Assembly (NCBI GenBank): GCA_004195045.1
Contig: SGBC01000001.1
Coordinates: 1-64,000, forward strand
Length of the DNA stretch: 64,000 nucleotides
Direction of reading: 5' to 3'
Origin: Candidatus Acididesulfobacter guangdongensis
GTDB lineage: Bacteria; SZUA-79; Acidulodesulfobacterales; Acidulodesulfobacteraceae
Part shown: positions 53,278-62,855 of the stretch, piece by piece
How positions within the stretch are numbered: the stretch's first letter is position 1
How the letters are laid out: each line of letters starts with the position of its first letter
Translations under genes and position numbers: made by a program
Notes under the pieces: generated by a model
Told to the model about the DNA's origin: nothing
The model's database searches: none
Seen by the model: the letters and a program-made list of their open reading frames with translations, nothing else

Positions 53278-53922
53278 TCAGCCTGCAAAACCTGATTTAC
53301 CTATAAGTTTTACAAAATTTGCCGGCGCTATAATTTTTTTTTCTATCTTTCCGCTATTTTTCCTGATTACATAAATATTCTGCTGGCGGTCTATTTCAAG
53401 CGGCATTACCATAACGCCTCCGTCTTTCAGCTGGTCTATCAGCGGTTTTGGTATTTCAGGAGAACATGCGGTAATAATAATTCGGTCATAAGGGGCATAT
53501 TCCTTAAAACCTATGGAACCGTCGCCGATTATAAATGTTATATTTTTGCGATTTAAGCCTTCAAGGATTGTCCGCGATTTTAAAGACAGCTCCCTGATTC
53601 TTTCTATAGTATAAACTTCCGATGCCAGATTTGAAAGGATTGCAGTCTGATAACCGGAGCCTGTTCCTATTTCTAATACTTTATGATTTTTATTGAGTTC
53701 AAGGACCGAAGTCATCAATGCAGCCGTATATATTCCCGATATTGTCTGTTTATGTCCTATCGGCAGAGGAGCATCGCTATAGCTCAATTCGCTAAAAGAT
53801 TCTTCAACAAAGATATGACGCGGAATAGACCTTATTGCGCTTATAATATCGGCATCACAGATACCTTTAGATATAATATATGAATTAATCATTTTTTCAA
53901 TCAAATTTTTATAATTTGCCAT
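53278..53922 (-). CDS. pcm: Protein-L-isoaspartate O-methyltransferase
   Basis: A 214-residue repair enzyme with PRHIFVEESF, GHKQTISGIYTAALM, the SAM motif VLEIGTGSGYQTAIL and a C-terminal GGVMVMPL. It methylates isoaspartyl residues in aged proteins. Middle gene of surE-pcm-rpoS. Confidence 0.95.
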   Translation of the reverse strand: MANYKNLIEKMINSYIISKGICDADIISAIRSIPRHIFVEESFSELSYSDAPLPIGHKQTISGIYTAALMTSVLELNKNHKVLEIGTGSGYQTAILSNLASEVYTIERIRELSLKSRTILEGLNRKNITFIIGDGSIGFKEYAPYDRIIITACSPEIPKPLIDQLKDGGVMVMPLEIDRQQNIYVIRKNSGKIEKKIIAPANFVKLIGKSGFAG

Positions 53923-53948
53923 AAATAAAAATATAAAATTAAAATAAT

Positions 53949-54758
53949 TTAATCTTTAAATGAAAAATCTATATTTTTAAACTTTTCGATAGCGTTATAA
54001 TTCGTCAGATCAATCTGAATCGGCGTTATAGAAATAAAACCTGCATGAACTGCTTCGTAATCACTGTTTTCAATATCTTCAAATTTTATATTTTTACCGC
54101 CTATCCAGTAATATTTCCTGCCGCGCGGGTCTTCTTTTTCTACAACGAAATCTTCAAAGTATCTTTTGCCCTGCCTTGTAATTTTATATTCAAAATCCGG
54201 TGATTTGATAATTGTCTGCGGAATATTAACATTCAAAAAAGTAAATTTAGGAAGTTCTATTGCTGCAACTATGTTGGCAAGACTGACTGTAAATTTTGCA
54301 GCTTTTCTGAAAGAAAGTTCAAGGTCGTCTTCTAAAGCAGGGTCTTTAAGCAGATAGCCGCCGCCTTTATTTACGACTAAGGAAACAGCTATTGATTTTA
54401 TGCCCATTATAGCGCCTTCCATAGCGGCGGAAACCGTACCGGAATATGTTACATCGTCGCAAATATTTCCGCCGTAATTTATGCCGGAAATAATAAGGTC
54501 GGGTTTATATTTCAATATTGAATTAACGCCGATATTTACGGCATCGGTTGGAGTACCGTCGACTGAATAAATTCCTGATTTAATCTCATGAACTCTCAGC
54601 GGTCTGTCAAGGGTCAGAGAATGCGAACTGCCGCTTCTTTCCCTATCCGGAGCTACAACGACGGTATTAAAATTTTTTCCGGAAGATTTAAATTCATCCA
54701 GCAATATATTTATTCCTGATGCAAAAACTCCGTCATCGTTTGAAATCAGAATATTCAT
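53949..54758 (-). CDS. surE: 5'/3'-nucleotidase SurE
   Basis: A 269-residue survival protein with NDDGVFASG, APDRERSGSSHSLTL, VDGTPTDAV and SGINYGGNICDDVTYSGTV, all metal and substrate motifs intact. It dephosphorylates nucleotides. Confidence 0.96.
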   Translation of the reverse strand: MNILISNDDGVFASGINILLDEFKSSGKNFNTVVVAPDRERSGSSHSLTLDRPLRVHEIKSGIYSVDGTPTDAVNIGVNSILKYKPDLIISGINYGGNICDDVTYSGTVSAAMEGAIMGIKSIAVSLVVNKGGGYLLKDPALEDDLELSFRKAAKFTVSLANIVAAIELPKFTFLNVNIPQTIIKSPDFEYKITRQGKRYFEDFVVEKEDPRGRKYYWIGGKNIKFEDIENSDYEAVHAGFISITPIQIDLTNYNAIEKFKNIDFSFKD

Positions 54759-54825
54759 TGATTGAGATGATATCTCTAAAAGCTGCAGCGATATTATTAA
54801 TATTGTTAGATGTTAGATTTATCTT

Positions 54826-55416
54826 TTATTTATGGATATTTTGGAATAAAATATTTTTGATTATTTTCAACTCTTCAATAATTTCACTTACGTTTATGCG
54901 TCCTGAATTTTCAGCACAGCCGCTCGCTTTACCGTTGCAATCAGCATAAACAATTTGATTTTTATTTCTGTCTTCGGTATCTTTGATGTCTATAATATCT
55001 GTAATATCCGGACCGATATTGCAGCTGCTGCTGCTATTATTTTCCGCACTGTCAAACGGTACGCAATCTATTGCCGCCTGATTATTCCGCGATACAACGC
55101 TATTCGGACATTTTGAAGTATCTGCGTCATTATTAGCGGCATCGGCATTAGTTTCGGTTAATTTATAAAAACCGGATTTTAAAGCATTCCTGGCGCCTTT
55201 GATAGTAAATTTTTTATCATAAAGCAAATCTTTAATGACTAAAAGTTTCTCTATCTCTTTTTTAGAATATAGTCTATGAGAACTGTTTAATTTTAAAGGC
55301 TTAATAAATTTAAATTCCGTTTCCCAATATCTTATGACATAAGTTCCGACCTTTAAAATATCGGCTACTTCTCCAATTTTATAATAAACTTTTTCCTTTT
55401 CATCCTTCCAATCCAT
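54826..55416 (-). CDS. MerR-family regulator next to ihfA
   Basis: A 196-residue protein with an N-terminal MerR domain (YYKIGEVADILKVGTYVIRYWE, HRLYSKKEIEKL) and a poorly conserved acidic, Asn/Cys-rich linker. This MerR gene beside ihfA is a common deltaproteobacterial and gammaproteobacterial neighbourhood. Its start lies within the ihfA end (17-nt overlap). Ligand unknown. Confidence 0.85.
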   Translation of the reverse strand: MDWKDEKEKVYYKIGEVADILKVGTYVIRYWETEFKFIKPLKLNSSHRLYSKKEIEKLLVIKDLLYDKKFTIKGARNALKSGFYKLTETNADAANNDADTSKCPNSVVSRNNQAAIDCVPFDSAENNSSSSCNIGPDITDIIDIKDTEDRNKNQIVYADCNGKASGCAENSGRINVSEIIEELKIIKNILFQNIHK

Positions 55417-55699
55417 TTTGTCTATTTACTTTATTTTTTAATACATTAGAAGGTTTGAACTTGAGAACTTTTCTTTCGCTTATATACATTACCTCCCCAT
55501 TTTGAGGATTCCTCCCTTTTCTTTTAGTCTTTTCTTTTACCGCAAAATTTCCGAATCCGGAAAATTTTAGCAATCCGGTTCTTTCGGCTTCAGATTTAAC
55601 CATTTCAAAAAAAGAATTTACATATTTAAGCGAATCGTTATGAGGAATTCCAACCTTTTCATGAACTTTTGAAGAAATTTCTGATTTTGTTAAAGACAT
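55400..55699 (-). CDS. ihfA: Integration host factor alpha subunit
   Basis: A 99-residue HU/IHF-fold protein with GFGNFAVKEKTKRKGRNPQNGE, the DNA-bending arm, and a typical N-terminal dimer helix (LTKSEISSKVHEKVG). It bends DNA at promoters and recombination sites and could also serve the tyrosine integrases in this window. Confidence 0.9.
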   Translation of the reverse strand: MSLTKSEISSKVHEKVGIPHNDSLKYVNSFFEMVKSEAERTGLLKFSGFGNFAVKEKTKRKGRNPQNGEVMYISERKVLKFKPSNVLKNKVNRQNGLEG

Positions 55700-55791
55700 T
55701 TTTTATTTTTATTTTATATAAATTTATAATTAGACTATTTATAAACTGCCTATCAATAAATAAGCTTCATTGAACTGCGTTTGATAGGGGT

Positions 55792-55811
55792 GAGCAGCCT
55801 GAAAGCTGCTC
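55792..55811. other. Hairpin in the rplT-ihfA gap
   Basis: GAGCAGC / GCTGCTC with a 6-nt loop, next to a second pairing CTATCAA (about 55750) / TTGATAG. No T-run on the expected side of the first. It lies where pheST often occurs in related genomes. Confidence 0.5.
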
Positions 55812-55870
55812 AAAAAACGTACTTGCTTAAAATTTTAAAATAAAATTCTCAAAATAAATTTTTTAGAAAA

Positions 55871-56227
55871 TTATCTTGATTGTGCGGCTGCGGTTTTAAC
55901 AATTTCTGAAAACCCTGCAGGATCAGACAAAGCAAGTTCCGATAAAACCTTTCTATTTAACAATATATCATTTTTCTTCAGCATATTCATAAAAACGGAA
56001 TAAGATATCCCATTTTTTCTGCATTCGGAATTAATACGCACAATCCATAGCGCTCTAAATTGTCTTTTTTTAACTTTCCTATCCCTGTATGAATATTTTA
56101 AAGCTTTATCGACTGCCTCCTGAGCAGTTTTAAAAAGTCTGTGCCTTGCGCCATAGTAGCCTTTAGCCTGTTTCAATACTTTTTTATGTCTTTTTCTAAC
56201 GGAAATTCCTCTTTTAACTCTCGGCAT
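55871..56227 (-). CDS. rplT: 50S ribosomal protein L20
   Basis: A 118-residue protein, [18 protein letters not shown] at the start, [12 protein letters not shown] and [18 protein letters not shown], all diagnostic of L20. It binds 23S rRNA and in many bacteria represses its own operon. Confidence 0.97.
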   Translation of the reverse strand: MPRVKRGISVRKRHKKVLKQAKGYYGARHRLFKTAQEAVDKALKYSYRDRKVKKRQFRALWIVRINSECRKNGISYSVFMNMLKKNDILLNRKVLSELALSDPAGFSEIVKTAAAQSR

Positions 56228-56468
56228 TACTAAATCGTAAAATAAAATTTTTTGACGGTATATAACAAATTATTAATATTAATAATTAATATTAAATTGA
56301 CAGCAAATTGCAGCCTATTCAGATTAATATTTATTATACACGGTAACAAAATATTTTATTTTTACGCCTCCTTTATTTTTAATTATTAAATTTAGTTTTA
56401 TTTTAGATATTTGAAATAATTACTGCTGTTATTTATTTTAATAATTTTAATAATTGATTAATAATAAA

Positions 56469-56672
56469 TTATAAATAAGGTATTAACTTCTTTATATTCA
56501 AAGAATCGACTGCGTTTACGACCCCTTGCTTAGCCAATCTTTTTTTTCTTTTATGCGCCTTTGATGTCAATATGTGGCTTTTGCCGGCTTTATAGTGCAT
56601 CACTTTACCGGTACCGGTAATTTTAAATCTTTTTTTTGCTCCCTTGCTGGTTTTAATCTTTATTTTTTTCAT
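56469..56672 (-). CDS. rpmI: 50S ribosomal protein L35
   Basis: A 67-residue L35 ([29 protein letters not shown]). The frame is open 24 codons further upstream, but GAGG 8 nt before this ATG and the standard length set the start. Confidence 0.96.
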   Translation of the reverse strand: MKKIKIKTSKGAKKRFKITGTGKVMHYKAGKSHILTSKAHKRKKRLAKQGVVNAVDSLNIKKLIPYL

Positions 56673-56828
56673 TTTTATATCCTCTATTAAATATATTATT
56701 AAGCATATTATTAAGCATCTGGTTAAATATATTATTTTTAACAATTAAAACTAAATTTCACAAAGTAATTTACTTCTATTTTGTATATATGCTGCTTACA
56801 CATAGTCCTATGGATACAATAAGTCCAA

Positions 56829-57380
56829 TCAGTCTTGCGGCTTTGTCTGAGTACGCGGCGTACTCTTCAACGGAGCGACTATCGTGCTGAATGTTCTTTT
56901 TGCATCGGGCTTAATTGGAGATTCAGGCGATCCTATGTCTTTAATATCTTCAACAACCCTCTGCAGCACCTTCACGCCAAGGTCAGTATGAATTATCTCT
57001 CTGCCCTTGAAAGCAATGGTCAGCTTAACTTTATTTCCTTCTTTAAGAAAAGAAATAATATTTTTTAATTTAAAATTATAATCGTGGTCATCGGTATTAG
57101 GTCTGAATTTTATTTCTTTAGTATGTATAATAACCTGTTTCTTCTTTGCCAGCTGGTCCTTTTTGTTCTGCTCGTATTTGAATTTTCCATAATCCATTAT
57201 ACGGCAAACCGGAGGCGTGGAATTTTTTGAAACTTCAACCAGGTCTAAAGATTTTTCTCTGGCAAGTTTAATGGCGTCCGCTAAACCGATTATACCTAAT
57301 TGTCCGCCCTCATCATTGACTACGCGGACTTCTTTAGCTTTAATTTCTTCATTGATATCGAATTTTTTTTGGATATTAAT
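56829..57380 (-). CDS. infC: Translation initiation factor IF-3, AUU start
   Basis: 183 residues if started at ATT (57380-57378), 3 bases after AGAGG. An ATG start at 57197 would lose the conserved N-domain, which is clearly present upstream: EEIKAKEVRVVNDEGG, LGIIGLADAIKLAREKSLDL, STPPVCRIMDYGKF. The C-domain follows (KFRPNTDDHDYNFKLKN). An AUU start is the known basis of IF-3 autoregulation in E. coli. Gene order infC-rpmI-rplT is canonical. Confidence 0.93.
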   Translation of the reverse strand: MNIQKKFDINEEIKAKEVRVVNDEGGQLGIIGLADAIKLAREKSLDLVEVSKNSTPPVCRIMDYGKFKYEQNKKDQLAKKKQVIIHTKEIKFRPNTDDHDYNFKLKNIISFLKEGNKVKLTIAFKGREIIHTDLGVKVLQRVVEDIKDIGSPESPIKPDAKRTFSTIVAPLKSTPRTQTKPQD

Positions 57381-57490
57381 ATCCCTCTCTTCTAATTTTA
57401 TAATTATTTTATTTGTAATACTTAAATCGTATTTATTCTAAGGATTATTACATAATTCGGTATAAATTGTCAAGAATGATTTATAACCGT

Positions 57491-58234
57491 TCATGCTATT
57501 CTTTTTGTATATAAACTTCCTGAAAAATTGGTCTGCAGAATTTCCTTGTATTTATCGGCTTCTGTTTTATTATTTAAATTCTTATAGCATATATAAATAT
57601 AGTATAAATCTTTAGGAATTATAGGATATCCTCTATATTGTTTTAAAACAATTTTAAACATATAAGCCGCCTGTTTCCACATTCCGGCATTAAAGTAGTA
57701 TAATCCGGTAAAAAACGTATTTTTTGAAAGATGTATATTTATAATTTTTATCAGTTTTAGTGCTTCTTTTGAAAATTTGCTGTAAGGATATTTAGAAATA
57801 AGTTTTTCAAATTCAGCTTTGGCTTTTTTTGCCTGATTTTGAGACCTTCCGACCCCCATAATCCTTTTATAATGCGACATCCCTATATAAAACATTGCGA
57901 AAGGGGCTTCTTTGGAACGGGGATGAAGAACTAAAAAATCGGTATACGCTCCTCCGGCTTCAATATATTTCCCCGCAAAGTAATAAACATCGCCCAATTT
58001 TAATTCAGCCTTTCTTGTATTGCGATATGACGGATAGTTGGTTATAAGAGATTTAAAATTTTTTGCAGCGGCGGAATAATTTTTATTTTTTGCTTCATAT
58101 AGAGCTTTTTTATAATAAACCTGCGGAGGCAATATCTTTTTGGTATTTTTAGAAGCACATCCCGAAAGCATAAAAGAAAAAGAAATAATAGAAACGAATA
58201 TAGCAAAGAGAAATACAATTTTTAACTTTTTCAT
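57491..58234 (-). CDS. bamD: BamD-like outer-membrane assembly lipoprotein
   Basis: A 247-residue lipoprotein (lipobox MLSGC) built of TPR-like helical repeats: YYKKALYEAKNKNYSAAAKNF, KLGDVYYFAGKYIEAGGAY and FEKLISKYPYSKFSKEAL. Length and repeats match BamD/YfiO, which helps insert barrel proteins such as the cytochrome-porin. It starts 3 nt after the LolB-like gene. Confidence 0.87.
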   Translation of the reverse strand: MKKLKIVFLFAIFVSIISFSFMLSGCASKNTKKILPPQVYYKKALYEAKNKNYSAAAKNFKSLITNYPSYRNTRKAELKLGDVYYFAGKYIEAGGAYTDFLVLHPRSKEAPFAMFYIGMSHYKRIMGVGRSQNQAKKAKAEFEKLISKYPYSKFSKEALKLIKIINIHLSKNTFFTGLYYFNAGMWKQAAYMFKIVLKQYRGYPIIPKDLYYIYICYKNLNNKTEADKYKEILQTNFSGSLYTKRIA

Positions 58235-58237
58235 ATT

Positions 58238-59014
58238 TTAATTTTTAAAGTTTCTGCTTAATGTTAATTTGCTTCCTTTTGAAAGTTTAATAATCATTTT
58301 AACATTGTATAAATAATCGTCAATATTAATTTTCAAAGGAAGATAAATGCCGCTTTTCTTTATATATCTGCTAAACGTAATTGTTTCAATAAATTTTTTG
58401 TTTCTTATAGCCGCAATTTTATTTATAAGAAAATTGTTATTAACGTAAATATAATAGTATTTTTGTTTTGGTTTATATTCAAAAAAGTATCCGTTTTCGG
58501 TATTATAGAACATATCCGATTTATTTATTTTCTCGGTATTGTCCAAGTTAAGAAGCAATCTGACCGATTTGAATATTCTTTTATAAGAATTAATGCTTTT
58601 AATTTTATATTTTTTATTAAATAAAACCTTTATTATGGGGTTTGGATTTTTTTTAGTTCTGTATGTATTGGTAAAAATTGCTCCGTTATTATTAATTTTA
58701 GACGAAAAGACAACGTTTCCGTACATATCCATTATTGCAAATTTTAGACATTTCCCTTTTAAATACTTATAGAATACCGATTCCTCGTAAGGCGTTCCGC
58801 CGTAATAATACAGCATTTTTGCCCTTCCTGAAATATTCTTAAATCCTTTATAATTTGCAGCCACTTTTTTTATAACGGTTTTTTCCGGAATAAAAATATG
58901 ACTTTTGCGTATAGGAACGGTCTTTTCTTTAATATTATTATAAGCGCACCCTGTTAAAAAATATGACGCTGAAACAATGAGACATACGGCAAATATTTTA
59001 AAAAATAGCTTCAT
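58238..59014 (-). CDS. LolB/DUF4292-like lipoprotein
   Basis: A 258-residue lipoprotein (lipobox LTGC) with a beta-rich domain of the LolA/LolB-like type: an N-terminal ISGRAKMLYYY strand, LKFAIMDMYGNVVFSS, and a later GYFFEYKPKQKYYYIYV. It is likely an outer-membrane lipoprotein involved in lipid or lipoprotein handling. Its place before bamD supports this; similarity is by pattern only. Confidence 0.65.
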   Translation of the reverse strand: MKLFFKIFAVCLIVSASYFLTGCAYNNIKEKTVPIRKSHIFIPEKTVIKKVAANYKGFKNISGRAKMLYYYGGTPYEESVFYKYLKGKCLKFAIMDMYGNVVFSSKINNNGAIFTNTYRTKKNPNPIIKVLFNKKYKIKSINSYKRIFKSVRLLLNLDNTEKINKSDMFYNTENGYFFEYKPKQKYYYIYVNNNFLINKIAAIRNKKFIETITFSRYIKKSGIYLPLKINIDDYLYNVKMIIKLSKGSKLTLSRNFKN

Positions 59015-59231
59015 TGAATGTTATGTCGTCTAATGTTATATTGCAATTATTTTCATCGATAATACAAGGCACTTCGGCATTATGTCCCGCAATTATTAAA
59101 AATTCGTTATAAGCGTCTTTATCTGTTTCTATATTGTAAAGTTTAAAATTGATTCTTTTAAGAATCAATCCGTGTATAGCTTCATTGCATTTTTTTGAAT
59201 CAGAACGTCCGAATATTCTAATGATTTTCAT
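58998..59231 (-). CDS. Glutaredoxin-like protein with one cysteine in the active site
   Basis: A 77-residue thioredoxin-fold protein: IIRIFGRSDSKKCNEAIHGL, then INFKLYNIETDKDAYNEF and EVPCII (cis-Pro). The CPxC motif is reduced to SKKC, so it cannot act as a normal dithiol glutaredoxin. It recalls UXX-star-type small redox proteins with a variant motif. It overlaps the LolB-like gene by 17 nt. Confidence 0.65.
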   Translation of the reverse strand: MKIIRIFGRSDSKKCNEAIHGLILKRINFKLYNIETDKDAYNEFLIIAGHNAEVPCIIDENNCNITLDDITFNEAIF

Positions 59232-59443
59232 AAGTTATCTTATATTATCTATTGTTATCTTATATCAGAAAACCAAAGCTGTCTAATCAGTTTCCATAAA
59301 TTATCTTATATTGTCTTATATTATCTTATTATAGTAATTAATGCAGACAAAATACAACGTATGTGCGGCGATAATTGCCCGTACAACAAAGTTATTGCAC
59401 TTCCTAATTATATTATATATGTTTATTATTAAAATTTAAATCT

Positions 59444-62146
59444 TTATTTCAAATAATTTTTTATAATGCTCTCGGCATCTGCTTCAAATTCCTCGTATTT
59501 AGATAGATTAGAAGTGCCGCCCTGGGCAAAATCTTTTTTGCCTCCGCCTTTTCCGTCAAGCTCTTCCGATATTAATTTTATTATTTTAGCAGCGTCTATG
59601 GAACCCTCGGTAACCGCAATATAAATTATTTTTTCGTTTTGATAAAATGAACCTAATATGATAATAAAATTACTACTATTAGAATCGTTGACATTGACGC
59701 CCGCACCTGAACTATATTTTGATTTTATCATATTTGCAAGCTCTTTAAGTTCATCAGGAGTAAAACTGTCTAATTTTTTTATTAGATATGAATAATTTCC
59801 TATTTTCTTAAATTCTTTGCATAATTCACCCGCTTTAAGCATAAAATTGCTATGCTTAAGCTCTTTATTTTCTTTTTCTATAAACTCATAATCATAATAA
59901 AGCTTTATTATTTTATTATAAATATCGGCTTTGTTTGAATTTAAAAGGACTATTATATTGTTCAAATTATCTTCTTGAATATATACCGTATTAAGATAAT
60001 TATATCCTGTAACGGCTTCTATTCTTCTAATTCCTGAAGCAACGGAAGATTCAGATATTATTTTAAAAAAACCTATCGAACCGGTGCTTTTAATATGAGT
60101 TCCTCCGCAAAATTCTTTTGAAACGCCCCCTATATTGACAATTCTTACTTTATCCCCGTATTTTTCGTCAAAAAAATGCAGCGCGCCTGAATGCAGAGCT
60201 GTTTCCATTTCAGTTTCTTCAACCTCTACCGCATAATTAGAAAATATAAAATCATTAACTATAATTTCTATTTTGCGGATTTCTTCATCTGTTAAAGGTT
60301 TAGAATAATTAAAATCAAATCTTAATTTTTCGGAATCCACATAAGAACCCTGCTGCGAAGATGTGCTTCCGAGAACCTCTCTTAAAGCTGCGTGCAAAAG
60401 ATGGGTAGCGCTGTGATTTGACTCGGTCATTCGCCGTAATTTTGCGTCTACTTTAAAGAATGCCTTGCGGTGTAAGTAATTACCGGCATTGCCGCTGCCT
60501 GCCGCTCCTGTTTCCAATCCGGTGCTGTCGGTTATCCTGCCGTGATGCAAAAATACGCCTGATTTTGTTTTAATCGTCTTGTCAACTTTAAAATATCCTG
60601 TCTGCCATTCTATTATCCCTTTATCTCCGTCCTGTCCGCCGCTTTCGGCATAAAAAGGAGTTTTATCGGAAATTATAAATCCGGTCGCGTTATTTTCAGG
60701 ATTACTTAATAAATTGACCTCTTCGTCTAAAAAACCGATTATTTCTGCTTCTTCTTCAAGTTTATTGTAACCGACAAACACGGTTGGATTTAAATTTAAA
60801 TCCAGACCCGTAAAATCTATTTTACCCTTTTTCTGCTTTGAATAATTTTTTTGATTTTGCATTAATTTTTCAAAACCTGCCAGATCAACGTTTAAATTAT
60901 TTTCGGAAGCCGCATCTATAGCCAGGTCAACCGGAAAACCGTAGGTATCGTACAGTTTAAAAACAAAATCGCCGTTTATTGTTTTTATTTTTTCAGTTTT
61001 AAGGCGGTTGATTTCATCTTCAAGCAATTTTGTGCCTGAATTCAAAGTTCCTTTAAAACGTTCAAATTCGTCTGATATAATCTTTTCAAATATACCGAAA
61101 CTTTCCCTGATTTCCGGATAAAAAGCAGCCATCGTTAATACTACGGTATTGCCGATATAAACTAAATTGCTGATATTAAGATTTAATTTCAAAGCGTATC
61201 TGAACAGTCTTCTCAATATTCTCCTGAAAACATATCCTCTTCCTTCATTAGACGGAAAAATTGACTCGGAGGAAAGAAAAACGGAAGTTCTTATATGATC
61301 GCTTATAACCCTCGCCGCCGTGTCATAAAGATTGTTTCCGTCCTGATATTTTATTCCGGTTATATTTTCAATTTCACTAATATATGGCATAAAAACATCG
61401 GAGTCATAATTTGATTTAACATTCTGGAGGACTCTTGCCATTCTTTCAAGTCCCATACCTGTGTCTATTGAAGGTTTCGGCAAATTTGAAAGTTTTCCGT
61501 TGGTATCTCTTTCAAACTGCATAAATACTAAATTCCATACTTCTAAATACCTCCCGCAATCGCAGGTCACGTCGCACTCTGTATGCCCCCATTCGGAAAA
61601 TCCCGTATCAAAAAAAATTTCGCTTGAATAGCCGCACGGACCGACATCTCCCATCTGCCATAAATTAGTATCATCGTCCAATTTATATATTTTTTTTTCG
61701 TCAATCTTTATTTTATCTTTCCATATCAAATACCCTTCTTCGTCTTTTTTATGAACGGTTATATAAAGTTTTTCGGCATCCATCTCAAGTTCGTTAATGA
61801 GAAAATCCCACGCAAAGCTGATTGCTTCATTTTTAAAATAATCTCCGAATGAAAAATTGCCGAGCATCTCAAAAAAAGTGTGGTGTCTTGTGGTTTTCCC
61901 TACATTTTCAAGGTCGTTATGCTTACCGCCTGCGCGCATACATTTTTGAGCAGTTACGGCTCTGTTGAAAGACGGTTTGGAAATCCCAGTAAAATAATCC
62001 TTAAACTGCACCATGCCGGCGTTGGTAAACATTATTGAATCATCGCCTGCAGGAATTAAAGACGAACTCGGAATATGTTTATGTCCTTTTTCTTTGAAAT
62101 AAGCAATGAATAATTCCCGCAGTTCGTTAGAAAGTAAATATTTCAT
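59444..62146 (-). CDS. alaS: Alanyl-tRNA synthetase
   Basis: A 900-residue enzyme of normal length. The class II catalytic core is at 1-400 (MFTNAGMVQFKDYF, HHTFFEMLGNFSFGDYFK, SSEIFFDTG, DTGMGLERMARV). The editing domain has HSATHLLHAALREVLG and CGGTHI (zinc-binding His/Cys residues), and a C-Ala region ends the protein. It should charge tRNA-Ala and clear mischarged Ser or Gly. Confidence 0.98.
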   Translation of the reverse strand: MKYLLSNELRELFIAYFKEKGHKHIPSSSLIPAGDDSIMFTNAGMVQFKDYFTGISKPSFNRAVTAQKCMRAGGKHNDLENVGKTTRHHTFFEMLGNFSFGDYFKNEAISFAWDFLINELEMDAEKLYITVHKKDEEGYLIWKDKIKIDEKKIYKLDDDTNLWQMGDVGPCGYSSEIFFDTGFSEWGHTECDVTCDCGRYLEVWNLVFMQFERDTNGKLSNLPKPSIDTGMGLERMARVLQNVKSNYDSDVFMPYISEIENITGIKYQDGNNLYDTAARVISDHIRTSVFLSSESIFPSNEGRGYVFRRILRRLFRYALKLNLNISNLVYIGNTVVLTMAAFYPEIRESFGIFEKIISDEFERFKGTLNSGTKLLEDEINRLKTEKIKTINGDFVFKLYDTYGFPVDLAIDAASENNLNVDLAGFEKLMQNQKNYSKQKKGKIDFTGLDLNLNPTVFVGYNKLEEEAEIIGFLDEEVNLLSNPENNATGFIISDKTPFYAESGGQDGDKGIIEWQTGYFKVDKTIKTKSGVFLHHGRITDSTGLETGAAGSGNAGNYLHRKAFFKVDAKLRRMTESNHSATHLLHAALREVLGSTSSQQGSYVDSEKLRFDFNYSKPLTDEEIRKIEIIVNDFIFSNYAVEVEETEMETALHSGALHFFDEKYGDKVRIVNIGGVSKEFCGGTHIKSTGSIGFFKIISESSVASGIRRIEAVTGYNYLNTVYIQEDNLNNIIVLLNSNKADIYNKIIKLYYDYEFIEKENKELKHSNFMLKAGELCKEFKKIGNYSYLIKKLDSFTPDELKELANMIKSKYSSGAGVNVNDSNSSNFIIILGSFYQNEKIIYIAVTEGSIDAAKIIKLISEELDGKGGGKKDFAQGGTSNLSKYEEFEADAESIIKNYLK

Positions 62147-62366
62147 ATAAAATTAATCCTTTATTAATTTAGAGTGAATTAGAGACAGGCGCCTTTTTAT
62201 TAATCCGCTATAAATTGGGGCAATTGCCGTCGTTTGTTTTATTTATTTATATTTTTAAATTAAATTATTTCTATGTTTCTATAGTTTTCTTATATTTTTA
62301 TATTTTTATATTTTTTTCTATATTTCTATGTTTCTATATTTCTAAATTTTTAATTATACATATTTT

Positions 62367-62855
62367 TCAGAATTTCCCATTTATTATATCTTCAACCGCG
62401 TCTGAAGAAAAACCTCTCCTCTGCAAAAAATCATACAGTTTTTTTTTATATATTATTTTGTCTTCTTTATATTTTATTAGAGCAGGTTTCTTTTTTTCAA
62501 GGGCTTTTTCGGCAATCTGCTTTTCTTCTTCCGAAGTATAGAGGCTTTCTAAAAGATTATTTATCAGCGAACTGTTTATTCCTTTAGTATGCATCTGATA
62601 GGCTAATTTCATTTTACCCACCATTTTCAATTTGCCGATTCTTATCATATTTTCGCCGTAGCTTTCATCATTTATATAATTTAAATCCTTCAGCTTTTTT
62701 ATAGTTTGGCTTATAGATGAAGTAGAAAATCCTTTCTTAATTAATTTTTGAGCCATTGAACTTTCTGAATATGATTTAATTGCCAGAAGTTTTAAAGCAT
62801 AATCCATAGGAAGCTTTTCAGTATTGCTTTTCAGTACTTTCATTTTGTTTCCCAT
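62367..62855 (-). CDS. recX: RecX-like regulator of RecA
   Basis: A 162-residue all-helical protein with LLAIKSYSESSMAQKLIKKGFS, KLKDLNYINDESYGENMI and a C-terminal FLQRRGFSSDAVEDII, the three tandem helical repeats of RecX. It limits RecA filaments. The start overlaps the pilT end by 16 nt. A second ATG four codons in is possible. Confidence 0.9.
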   Translation of the reverse strand: MGNKMKVLKSNTEKLPMDYALKLLAIKSYSESSMAQKLIKKGFSTSSISQTIKKLKDLNYINDESYGENMIRIGKLKMVGKMKLAYQMHTKGINSSLINNLLESLYTSEEEKQIAEKALEKKKPALIKYKEDKIIYKKKLYDFLQRRGFSSDAVEDIINGKF

